From Planctomycetota bacterium (GTDB lineage Bacteria; Planctomycetota; UBA1135; GCA-002748355): a DNA stretch of 64,000 bases. Shown here piece after piece: positions 44,224 to 51,852 of the stretch. Position 1 is the stretch's first letter. Each line of letters opens with the position of its first letter. The position numbers were made by a program, and so were the translations under genes. The notes under the pieces are model-generated. The model was not told the origin of the DNA. It searched no databases and saw only the letters and a program-made list of their open reading frames with translations. The DNA is taken from NCBI GenBank assembly GCA_002748355.1, contig PDSF01000030.1:1-64000 (forward strand). Direction: 5' to 3'.

Positions 44224-46395
44224 ATGATAGGGGTCTTTCGCACTCTCGCCGTGGTCGGCGTTCTCCTCGTTCTCGGGCTGCTCTGGCTCTCGCCCCCGTC
44301 CGAATCGCGCATCGCCCGGCACGCCCTCCCCAAACTGCTGGATACCTGGCTTAGCAACTGGGAGGAGAATACTCTCATCCCCTTCGGCGAAAGCCGCATT
44401 GCCAGCGGCTATGAAACGCATCGCCAGCTCCCCGATCCGAGCCCGGCACAGCGGCAACTCTTGGCGAAAGACCCAGGCAAAGGCCAGTCCTGGGAGCGCC
44501 AACGGAAGATCACCACTGCCCTAGATGGCTATCCGGCAGTCTTTGGCTTGCCCAAGATCAGCGGTTTCGGCAACGCCCTAAAAGACAAGGAAAAGGAGCT
44601 CTTCACCCAGAGCCTGAACGATTGGGCAGCCTCGGTGCCAACGCTGCATCTGGCTCCTGTCGGCCACGAACTGGAGATCCGCTACGAAGCCGCGCGCCGC
44701 GAGCTCGTCGTCGACGCGCTGAACGATTACCCCTCAACCTTCGATGGCAAGGGCCCGCGCCTCGCCGTCCCCATCGCCCGTTACCCACTGCCGAGCGCGC
44801 TGTCCCTAACCCCGCCCTTCCTTGTCCTCCTCCTCGCCCTGCTGACCGGCAAGACCATCCTATCGCTCTTCGCCGGCGTGCTCTTTGGCGCGATGCTCTC
44901 GCAGGGCGTTCTGGGCGGCTTCCAACACTTGCTTTCGGTCTATGTGCTCGAAAGGGCGCTGCTGGATTCCTTCCGGCTCGAGATCCTGGCCTTCGTGCTC
45001 CTGCTCAGCGCTGCCATCGGTCTGATGACTCGCTCGGGGGGACTCGAAGCCCTGGTCGAGCTGATCAAACGCTTGGCCAAAACCGCACGCTCCAGCCAAT
45101 TCGCAACTTGGCTCATGGGACTGCTGGTGTTTTTCGACGACTACGCGAACACCATCGTCGTCGGCTCGACGATGCGGCCGCTCACCGATCGCCTACGCGT
45201 GAGTCGCGAGAAGCTCGCCTACATCGTCGACTCCACCGCCGCGCCGATCGCCGGCCTGGTGCCACTCTCGACCTGGGCGGCCTACGAGATTTCGCAGTTC
45301 GCCGGGCAGTTGCCGAGCGTCAAGGACGCAAATGGGAACCCGATGCAGGAGGCACAGGGCTTCAGCGTCTTTCTCCAGACCATGCCCTTCCGCTTCTACT
45401 GCTTTTTGACCCTCTTCTTCGTGCTCATGACGGTGCTGATGCGGCGGGAGTTCGGCCCCATGCTCGAGGCCGAACGCCGAGCCCACCGGGAGGGCAAGGT
45501 CATCGCCGACGACGCCAAGCCCCTCGCCTCCAAGCGCCTAACCGGAGCCCAGCCAAAGGAGGGCAGCCCGCGCCTGGCCCGCCACGCCATCGTGCCCATC
45601 GTCTCCCTGGTCGCCGTTAGCATCGCGATGATTTTCTACACCGGCTGGCCAGAGCAGCAGGTCGCAGGCGGCTTCTTCGACTTCCTCCGCTCGGTCTTTG
45701 AGAACGCCAACTCGGCCTTAGCCATCCTCATCGGCTCAGCCTCGGCGATGATCCTCGCAGCCGTACTCCCCATGGTCGATCGGGTCTGCTCGCCACTCGA
45801 AACGATGAAGACGGCCGGGTCTTCGGTCTTCGCCCTCTCCTTTGCCGTGCTGATTCTCATCCTGGCTTGGTGCATCGGCTTTGTCTGTGAAGACCTGGGC
45901 ACCAAGTTCTTCCTCGTCGCACTCAGTGAGGGGCAGGTCGCACCGGCGCTGCTGCCAACCCTACTCTTCCTGATCTCGTGCTTGATTGCCTTCTCGACCG
46001 GCAGTTCTTGGACGACGATGGCCATCCTTTTGCCCAACGTCGTCCTCCTCTCGCACTCCCTAGGCAGCAGCTGTGAGATCGGCGGCATGACCTTGATGCT
46101 GCTGTCGATCGGCGCGGTGCTCGAAGGCAGCATCTTCGGCGACCACTGCTCCCCAGTCAGCGACACGACCGTCCTGTCGTCGGTGGCCTCCGCATCGGAT
46201 CACCTGCACCACGTGCGCACCCAGGCGCCCTACGCCTTGCTCGTGATGCTGGTGAGTATCCTCTTTGGATACCTACCGGTGGCCTTCCTATCGCCGTCGG
46301 CTTGGCCACTGTCCATGCTGCTGGGCGCAGGCGCCCTCGTCCTCTTCCTCTTGATCTTTGGACGCAGGCCGGGGGCCGCTGAGTCGAGGGGCTGA
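44224..46395 (+). CDS. NhaC-family Na+/H+ antiporter-like permease
   Basis: A 723-residue inner-membrane protein. After one N-terminal helix comes an unusual ~170-residue extracytoplasmic segment (~25-195) before the transporter core (~200-715). That core is typical of COG1757/NhaC: LLVFFDDYANTIVVGSTMRP (~300-320), DSTAAPIAGLVPLSTWAAYE, FSTGSSWTTMAILLPNVV and GDHCSPVSDTTVLSS. Family members exchange sodium or organic substrates against protons, so the ion is inferred. The N-terminal insert makes it ~200 residues longer than ordinary NhaC and is not recognisable. Confidence 0.88.
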   Translation: MIGVFRTLAVVGVLLVLGLLWLSPPSESRIARHALPKLLDTWLSNWEENTLIPFGESRIASGYETHRQLPDPSPAQRQLLAKDPGKGQSWERQRKITTALDGYPAVFGLPKISGFGNALKDKEKELFTQSLNDWAASVPTLHLAPVGHELEIRYEAARRELVVDALNDYPSTFDGKGPRLAVPIARYPLPSALSLTPPFLVLLLALLTGKTILSLFAGVLFGAMLSQGVLGGFQHLLSVYVLERALLDSFRLEILAFVLLLSAAIGLMTRSGGLEALVELIKRLAKTARSSQFATWLMGLLVFFDDYANTIVVGSTMRPLTDRLRVSREKLAYIVDSTAAPIAGLVPLSTWAAYEISQFAGQLPSVKDANGNPMQEAQGFSVFLQTMPFRFYCFLTLFFVLMTVLMRREFGPMLEAERRAHREGKVIADDAKPLASKRLTGAQPKEGSPRLARHAIVPIVSLVAVSIAMIFYTGWPEQQVAGGFFDFLRSVFENANSALAILIGSASAMILAAVLPMVDRVCSPLETMKTAGSSVFALSFAVLILILAWCIGFVCEDLGTKFFLVALSEGQVAPALLPTLLFLISCLIAFSTGSSWTTMAILLPNVVLLSHSLGSSCEIGGMTLMLLSIGAVLEGSIFGDHCSPVSDTTVLSSVASASDHLHHVRTQAPYALLVMLVSILFGYLPVAFLSPSAWPLSMLLGAGALVLFLLIFGRRPGAAESRG

Positions 46396-46425
46396 GGGAG
46401 GCGCCCCGCTCAGCCCCTCAACTCA
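46380..46425. terminator. Bidirectional terminator overlapping both stop codons
   Basis: GAGGGGCTGAG (46386-46396) pairs with CTCAGCCCCTC (46409-46419) around a 12-nt loop. The stem is extended by TGAGT/ACTCA (46380-46384/46421-46425) after one mismatch. The antiporter stop lies in the left arm and the stop of the convergent gene in the right arm. Confidence 0.75.
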
Positions 46426-47331
46426 GCGGCCCTGCGCTGGGCCTGCGGGCAGCGTCGCCTGCCCGCAGAGCACCAGCGCTGCGGCGATCGGCCGACCCGC
46501 CTCGAGATAGAGCCGCGCCAAGCCATCGCACGCAGCCTGCTGCTTCTTAAGTTCCAGGCGCGATTCCCCAATCGACTCATAGAGCTGTAGTGGTGACAGC
46601 GAAGCCAAAGGCACACGGCGATAGCGCCAAGCCCGTTTCCCGCGCTCACGGAGGATGCCTGACTGATTGCGCACACGCGCCAGAATGCGCCCCGGGCTCA
46701 GGGTAAGCGGCAATAGCGGCCGCAAGAGTTCGGAAACCGGCGCCGACTCAGGCTCAGCCGCCGGGCTCGGTAGGGAGGCGACGAAGCGCTCGGCTCTCGC
46801 AGTCCAGTTCGCACGCAGCGCCAAGAGCCGCTCTTCGGCCAAGGGCAGATCGCCGGCAGCGAGCGCATCCCGCAGCTGCTGCTCCAGCGCCTGCCCCTCA
46901 AGATCGATGCGGCGGAGAGCCTCGCTCCCCAACTGCCGAAGTTCAGGGCTCTCCTCCTTTGCCTCATAGCGTCGCGCCAGTGCCCTTAGCTCGGGAAGTC
47001 GGCGCTCGCTGAAGAGCCAATCGATCTGCGCGCGGAGCCCGGCGAGAGTGTCGGCGTGGAGCGCCGAGGCCAGCGAAGACGGATCCTGTTGCAGATCCGG
47101 CAAGGGCTCGGGGCGGAACTCGGCCTTGGGCGCCGCTGCAGATTGGAGTTCCAGCTGACGCTGAACCACGCGGCCAGCCGCCTCCTGCTCATCCCCTTCC
47201 TCGGAACCACCCAGCGACAGCCGCCCATCAAAGAGCAGCAAGACCAGCAGGCCCAGCAGCGCCAGGAGCAATCGTCGGCTCATGCGGCGCAGTGAACGGC
47301 GCTTTCGTTTCGATCTTGTTATCCCTGGCAT
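46423..47331 (-). CDS. Membrane-anchored helical protein of unknown function
   Basis: 302 residues. A basic N-terminus is followed by one hydrophobic segment (LLLALLGLLVLLLF, ~20-33). The remainder is Glu/Arg/Leu-rich helix (ALARRYEAKEESPELRQL; LEQQLRDALAAGDLPLAEER) with a TPR-like rhythm. I do not recognise a family. The ATG at 47331 has AGGGGGA close upstream; an ATG at 47283 is an alternative. It is downstream of a second membrane protein and a SpoIIE phosphatase on the same strand, so it may act in the same pathway. Confidence 0.65.
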   Translation of the reverse strand: MPGITRSKRKRRSLRRMSRRLLLALLGLLVLLLFDGRLSLGGSEEGDEQEAAGRVVQRQLELQSAAAPKAEFRPEPLPDLQQDPSSLASALHADTLAGLRAQIDWLFSERRLPELRALARRYEAKEESPELRQLGSEALRRIDLEGQALEQQLRDALAAGDLPLAEERLLALRANWTARAERFVASLPSPAAEPESAPVSELLRPLLPLTLSPGRILARVRNQSGILRERGKRAWRYRRVPLASLSPLQLYESIGESRLELKKQQAACDGLARLYLEAGRPIAAALVLCGQATLPAGPAQGR

Positions 47332-47389
47332 GCGTCCCCCCTAGTACGGCCGCAGAGGAAGCAGCAGCTATCCCCTACCCCCAGCTTTC

Positions 47390-48238
47390 TTAGCTCAGGG
47401 TCGGCAACTCCAGCAAATGCTGCCCCACTTCGACGAGTAAAAACAGGATGCCGATAGCGAAGACGAAGAGCACACCGAGGGAGAAGGTCTGAAACCACGT
47501 CGATCCGAGCACCCCTTTGGCCGTCACGAACCAGGCAATCATGAGGGTCAGCCCGATGCCTCCCAGCAGTATGGGCGTCCAGCCATTTACGAAGAGCAGG
47601 CCCGTCATAACGATGGTCCACAATAGCGCTGCTCCAAACGAAGCTAGGGCTCCGCTGCCGATATCGCAGATCCGACAGCCGATGCCGAAACCCGCCCACA
47701 TCAGGCAGAGGAAAGCTCCTAGCAGCGAAATCACGGTCGAAGCTGCAAGCCCCTGCGCCCAGCTATAACGATCGATAAGCCGGCCCCCAAAGACCTCTCG
47801 ATCCATAGTCATAGGCGGGATGACCGGCTCTTCTTCGTGACTCTGGCTGCCCTCGCTGGCTTCTGGGTCCTCGTGCTCTGGCTCGAGCCGATCCTCGAGA
47901 GGATCCTCCAGAGAAAGACGCGGATCTGGTGCGGCAGCTGGAGCCGATGGGCCTTCATCCGCCTTCGCATCAGGAGAACCAGCAGAACCCGGGGCAGCAG
48001 CTGCATGCTCACTGGTAGCGGCTTTTTCCGCCGCCTTCGGCGCGAGCATCTGATCGATACGATCGCGATCGATCTGAAGAATCCCCAGATCCATCTGCAC
48101 GAGGACCGCCTTCTTAGTCTCTCGTATCAGAACCCCCTCGACCTGGGTGCCGTCCGTGTAAAGAACACGGACGGCCTCCCCTTCCCTGCCCCCCATGCTC
48201 AGTAGCAGCAACAAAAGCAATACAAGAGAAGTCCGCAT
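47390..48238 (-). CDS. Exported/membrane protein with four C-terminal helices
   Basis: 282 residues. The signal-like N-terminus (MRTSLVLLLLLLLSMGG) precedes a small beta module (~22-62; VRVLYTDGTQVEGVLIRET). That module resembles the short Sm-like or SHD1-like strands seen in planctomycete membrane proteins, which is inference. An acidic Pro/Ala/Glu linker follows (~70-145), then about four membrane helices (~160-275; VISLLGAFLCLMWAGFGIG; TILLGGIGL-like; FSLGVLFVFAIGILFLL). The function is unknown. It lies between the SpoIIE phosphatase gene (82 bp upstream) and another membrane protein gene. Confidence 0.68.
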   Translation of the reverse strand: MRTSLVLLLLLLLSMGGREGEAVRVLYTDGTQVEGVLIRETKKAVLVQMDLGILQIDRDRIDQMLAPKAAEKAATSEHAAAAPGSAGSPDAKADEGPSAPAAAPDPRLSLEDPLEDRLEPEHEDPEASEGSQSHEEEPVIPPMTMDREVFGGRLIDRYSWAQGLAASTVISLLGAFLCLMWAGFGIGCRICDIGSGALASFGAALLWTIVMTGLLFVNGWTPILLGGIGLTLMIAWFVTAKGVLGSTWFQTFSLGVLFVFAIGILFLLVEVGQHLLELPTLS

Positions 48239-48320
48239 GTCCGCAGAATCGGAGCCGAGCGGAGCCTTCTTTACCGGTGCGCTGCGACGACCTTGTCAGC
48301 GCGAGCAAGGGAGCATGGGC

Positions 48321-49670
48321 TCAGCGTGCGGCGAGGGCCAACAGCATCACATCGTCATCGCAAGCCTCGCCCTGCAGGTGCTCAGCCAATAGCTGGCGCA
48401 CCCGTCTCACGGCGACTTCGGCCCCTTGGCCGTGACAGTCCTTCAGAAGCTCCATGACAGCCTGTTCCCCCAGGAGGTCGCGCTTGGGGTTCCGCGCTTC
48501 CATCAGCCCATCGCTGCAGAGGAAGAGGAAATCGCCGCTATCCAAGGGCTCCTTACCTTCCTCGTAGGGGTAGCCCGCCGCCATCCCCAGCGCCGGCCCC
48601 GTCGCCGCGAGTTCTGTTATCCCTTCCTTACGAACGAGCCAGGCCCCGCCATGCCCGGCGTTGACGTAACGGAGTGAGCGAGCCCCGTTCCCGCTGTCGC
48701 GCTCCAGGCGGGCCACGATCAAACTAATGAAGCTGCCAGCATCGACGCTGCCTTCGAAGCGATCATTGAGCCGGGAAATGATTCCGGTCAGATCGCCCGA
48801 CAGCTCAAGGTAGCTACGCAAGGCCGACTGCGCCGAATGGGCGATCAGAGCCGGCCCCACGCCATGGCCGCTCACGTCACCCAGCAATACGCTGAAAGCC
48901 CCGTCCGGCCCCTCGACCACATCGTAGGTATCCGCACTGGCAGCATCGGCGGCCTCAAACCACTGCGCGACCTCGAGGTCTTCCGGCAGCCCCTTGGGCT
49001 CAGGTAGGAGCTGCCGCTGAATGCGCTCGGCAAGCTCGAACTCCTGCTTTAGCCGCATGCGCTCCAGGCTCTCGTGGGTGAGCCGAGCATTCTCAAGGGA
49101 GATGGCCAGCTGCTGTGCCAGGGCGGCAAAGAAGGCGAGGTCCCGGCGTGTGAACTCTTTGCGCTGCGCCCTGGAGTCCACGTAGATCGCGCCGACCAAA
49201 CGATCGCGAGCAATCAGCGGCACGCACATGACAGCCCTGAGCTTGAGATCGTAGACCGACTGCCCGAGATCCAGGGCCTCCTTGCCAGACTGGACAACGC
49301 GCTCAACCGGCTCCCGGGTCTCCAGCACATGCCGGAGCACGGTGGTGCTGTAGCCCTCGCTGATCGGCACGGGTTTACCCTCGCTGGTCCGAGCGACGCG
49401 GACCTCCACATCTGCCGGCTCATCGCTGCCCTCGCGGCGCAGGAGCAGGAAGCCGCGCTCCCCACGGGTCACCTCGATCGACTTGTCGACCAGGTTTTCG
49501 AGGAGTTCATCGAAGTCCTCACTACTCCCGACTTCGATCATCGTGTCGAGGAGGAGCTGGAGGCTGCGCCGGTCGACGAGAGGGTCGCCCGTCAAGAAGT
49601 CCATCGATTCGGCGGCGGGGTCATCGTCGCCAGATTTGCCGCCGCGCCGGCGGAACGGGGAGAAGATCAA
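48321..49670 (-). CDS. GAF-domain PP2C/SpoIIE-type protein phosphatase
   Basis: A 449-residue cytosolic RsbU-like phosphatase. The N-terminal GAF sensor (~35-190) includes VDKSIEVTRGERGFLLLRR and AVMCVPLIARDRLVGAIYVD. A helical linker follows, then the PPM phosphatase (~230-449) with GDVSGHG (~262), RYVNAGH, CSDGLMEARN and CDDDVML. The first metal site, often GGDxYD, reads SADTYD, but its Asp is kept. Such enzymes dephosphorylate STAS proteins so that they can bind anti-sigma kinases. A STAS gene diverges 151 bp away. The start codon is TTG (49670) with only a weak ribosome site. Confidence 0.9.
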   Translation of the reverse strand: MIFSPFRRRGGKSGDDDPAAESMDFLTGDPLVDRRSLQLLLDTMIEVGSSEDFDELLENLVDKSIEVTRGERGFLLLRREGSDEPADVEVRVARTSEGKPVPISEGYSTTVLRHVLETREPVERVVQSGKEALDLGQSVYDLKLRAVMCVPLIARDRLVGAIYVDSRAQRKEFTRRDLAFFAALAQQLAISLENARLTHESLERMRLKQEFELAERIQRQLLPEPKGLPEDLEVAQWFEAADAASADTYDVVEGPDGAFSVLLGDVSGHGVGPALIAHSAQSALRSYLELSGDLTGIISRLNDRFEGSVDAGSFISLIVARLERDSGNGARSLRYVNAGHGGAWLVRKEGITELAATGPALGMAAGYPYEEGKEPLDSGDFLFLCSDGLMEARNPKRDLLGEQAVMELLKDCHGQGAEVAVRRVRQLLAEHLQGEACDDDVMLLALAAR

Positions 49671-49821
49671 CGGAAGGCCTGCCTACGAAGGCGGTGGAAC
49701 AGTGGACGGGAGAGACGAAGAGCTTAGCATTTCGCTCCCCTGAGCGAGAGTCTGGCCTGCCCCGGCTTCCAAGACGGGCTCCGCATCCCTGAGACCCTTC
49801 CCACCACCGCACGAGGAAGAG

Positions 49822-50598
49822 ATGAAGATCGATAAGTTGATCTACGAGCACTTCGCCGAGCTACGCCTGCGCGGCGAGTTCGACACCTTCTATGCCCCTA
49901 AGCTGGGCGAAGAGGTCGACAAGCTAATCGCCGAAGGAACGCTATTCGCCGTCCTGAACCTCCGCCTCGTCAAGTTCATCAACAGCACGGCCCTGGGCGC
50001 AATCATCAAAGCCCACAAGCGCTTCAAGGCCGAAGGCGGCGAGTTCGTGATTGGGCAGCCCTCGCCCTTCACCAAATCCGTCATCACCAAGCTCGGCATC
50101 GACAAGATCGTGCCGATGTACAGCTCACTCGATGAAGCTCACGCCGCACTCAAGAGTGCGATGCTGAACGATGCGACTCCCGACGTCATTGGCGAGAGCA
50201 ACGTGCTCTTCCACTTCCTCGACGAAGACAAGGCTACGAAGATGGGGACTCGCAAGACCGGCCTCGGCACGGTCCTCTCGGTCGACCATCAGCGCATCCG
50301 CTTCACTTGGACCGGCGGGCACCTGAACCTCTCTCCCACAGAGATCGAAGAGCTCCTCGCTCCCGGCACAGTCCTCCACCACAAGTTCATCCTCAGGCTC
50401 TTCAAGAAGGGCTTCTTCGAAGTCCAGGGAGAGGTCGAGCAGAGCGAGCTTCGCGACAACGAAGAGACCGGTGGTAAGGAAATCGTCGTCAGCGCCCGCT
50501 TCCTCGATATCGCCGAGTCCGATCGCCTGGCTCTCGCCCAGTACGCAGACGATCTGGACTACCTCAAGAAGCAGCTCGAGGATGTGAACCCTTCCTAG
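49822..50598 (+). CDS. STAS-domain protein with C-terminal PilZ-like domain
   Basis: 258 residues. Residues ~1-115 form a STAS (anti-sigma antagonist) domain. RLVKFINSTALGAIIKA holds the phosphorylatable position at Ser55/Thr56, equivalent to the D-S-x-G-L-G site. Residues ~135-255 are beta-rich (GTVLSVDHQRIRFTWTG; FILRLFKKGFFEVQGEV; VVSARFLDIAESDRLAL) and look like a PilZ barrel in strand order. However, the RxxxR and D/NxSxxG motifs for c-di-GMP are not evident. It is divergent from the GAF-SpoIIE phosphatase, its likely partner. The fusion could tie partner switching to a second input. Confidence 0.8.
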   Translation: MKIDKLIYEHFAELRLRGEFDTFYAPKLGEEVDKLIAEGTLFAVLNLRLVKFINSTALGAIIKAHKRFKAEGGEFVIGQPSPFTKSVITKLGIDKIVPMYSSLDEAHAALKSAMLNDATPDVIGESNVLFHFLDEDKATKMGTRKTGLGTVLSVDHQRIRFTWTGGHLNLSPTEIEELLAPGTVLHHKFILRLFKKGFFEVQGEVEQSELRDNEETGGKEIVVSARFLDIAESDRLALAQYADDLDYLKKQLEDVNPS

Positions 50599-50633
50599 GG
50601 TGAGTTCCAACAAATCGGCGACGGGGCAGTGCG

Positions 50634-50701
50634 CAACCACCCTGCCCCGCCAATCACCCTGCCCCGCCAATCACCCTGCCCCGCCAATCACCCTGCCCCG
50701 C
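50634..50701. repeat. 17-bp tandem repeat, four copies
   Basis: Unit CAATCACCCTGCCCCGC at 50634, 50651, 50668 and 50685; the first copy reads CAACC. An upstream GGGGCAG (50623-50629) could pair with a CTGCCCC in any copy. It lies between the convergent STAS gene and korB. Confidence 0.93.
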
Positions 50702-50762
50702 CGCCGCATGAACTCGGGTCTTCACCCGGCTCTCAGGCCAGGCCGCGCTCCCTCCCGAAGCG

Positions 50763-50797
50763 CCGCACACGGGCCCTTCTCCAAGACCCGTGTGTGG
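50763..50797 (-). terminator. Terminator hairpin downstream of korB
   Basis: CCGCACACGGG (50763-50773) pairs with CCCGTGTGTGG (50787-50797): 11 bp including one G-U pair, with a 13-nt loop. It begins 5 bp beyond the korB stop. There is no T-run. Confidence 0.55.
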
Positions 50798-50802
50798 AAA
50801 GC

Positions 50803-51852
50803 TCAGATCTCCCAGGTGTTCCCGGAGTAGATCAGATCCATCAGGCTCTTGTCGCCGCGCTTCTCGCGTTCGCTAGCAATCTGCTGGTGAACGAGCTTTT
50901 CGTAGGACTGCACTCCCTGGAGGTTGCGCAGCACACCGATCGCCGTCGGATCCACCGTTTCCATCAGCTGCGAAGCAGCAAAGGCGAGGGTCGGGTTCGG
51001 GTCATGGGCATCCCAGACGACCAGATCCTTCTCTTCGGCGGGACGCCCCAGGCCCTCGTCTTCCTCACCGAGGCGAACCACGCGCAGCCGGTTCTTGTCC
51101 CAGATCAGCCCCTTCTGGAAATCCTTACCGAACTTGAGGGGCTCAGCATGGCGGACGTCGATCAGGAGATCGTCTCGGACCTCCTTGGCCGTCAGCTGCA
51201 TCCAAGCACCATCGTTGAAGATGTTGCAGTTCTGGAAGATCTCGATGAAGGAGGTCCCCTGGTGCTCGTGCGCCTGCCGGATCACCTCGCGCAAATGGCC
51301 GCCCATGACGTCCACCGAGCGGGCGACGAAGCTGGCACCAGCACCGATCGCCAAGGAGATAGGATTGAACGGGGTATCCACCGAGCCAACCGGGCTCGAC
51401 TTGGTGACCTTGCCCAACTCGGAAGTCGGGGAGAACTGGCCCTTGGTCAAACCATAGATCCGGTTGTTGAACATCAGGATCTTGAGGTTGACGTGACGAC
51501 GCAGGGCATGGATCAGGTGATTTCCCCCGATCGATAGCCCATCGCCGTCACCCGTAACAACCCAGACTTCAAGCTCGGGATTGGCGAGCTTGACACCCGA
51601 AGCGATCGCCGGGGCGCGACCGTGGATGCTGTGCATCCCATAGGTGTCCATGTAATAGGGGAAGCGGCTAGAACAGCCGATGCCCGACACGAACACGGTC
51701 TTGTCGCGATCGAGACCGAGACTGGCGAAGGCCTTCTGCACAGAGTTCAGAATGCCGTAGTCGCCACAGCCCGGGCACCAACGCACGTCCTGGTCCGATT
51801 TGAAATCCTTGGCCTTGAGGGCGTCCGGCGGGGTTGCAGCAGTGGAACTCAT
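50803..51852 (-). CDS. korB: 2-oxoacid:ferredoxin oxidoreductase, beta subunit
   Basis: The 349-residue thiamine-diphosphate-binding half of an enzyme that oxidatively decarboxylates a 2-oxoacid to acyl-CoA and reduces ferredoxin, or runs in reverse. VRWCPGCGDYGIL (~20-32) provides cluster-ligand cysteines. The ThDP/Mg motif reads VTGDGDGLSIGGNHLIHALR (~99-118) with LMFNNRIYGLTKGQ. The two-gene alpha-gamma/beta layout resembles KorAB of aerobes, so 2-oxoglutarate is the likely substrate, but pyruvate cannot be excluded. The start overlaps the korA stop (ATGA, 51849-51852). A hairpin follows the stop. Confidence 0.92.
   Translation of the reverse strand: MSSTAATPPDALKAKDFKSDQDVRWCPGCGDYGILNSVQKAFASLGLDRDKTVFVSGIGCSSRFPYYMDTYGMHSIHGRAPAIASGVKLANPELEVWVVTGDGDGLSIGGNHLIHALRRHVNLKILMFNNRIYGLTKGQFSPTSELGKVTKSSPVGSVDTPFNPISLAIGAGASFVARSVDVMGGHLREVIRQAHEHQGTSFIEIFQNCNIFNDGAWMQLTAKEVRDDLLIDVRHAEPLKFGKDFQKGLIWDKNRLRVVRLGEEDEGLGRPAEEKDLVVWDAHDPNPTLAFAASQLMETVDPTAIGVLRNLQGVQSYEKLVHQQIASEREKRGDKSLMDLIYSGNTWEI

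Noticed and set aside
50629..51537. 302-codon plus-strand open frame across the 17-bp repeat and korB
   Set aside because: Antisense to korB, with an N-terminus made of repeat-encoded Pro-rich peptide.
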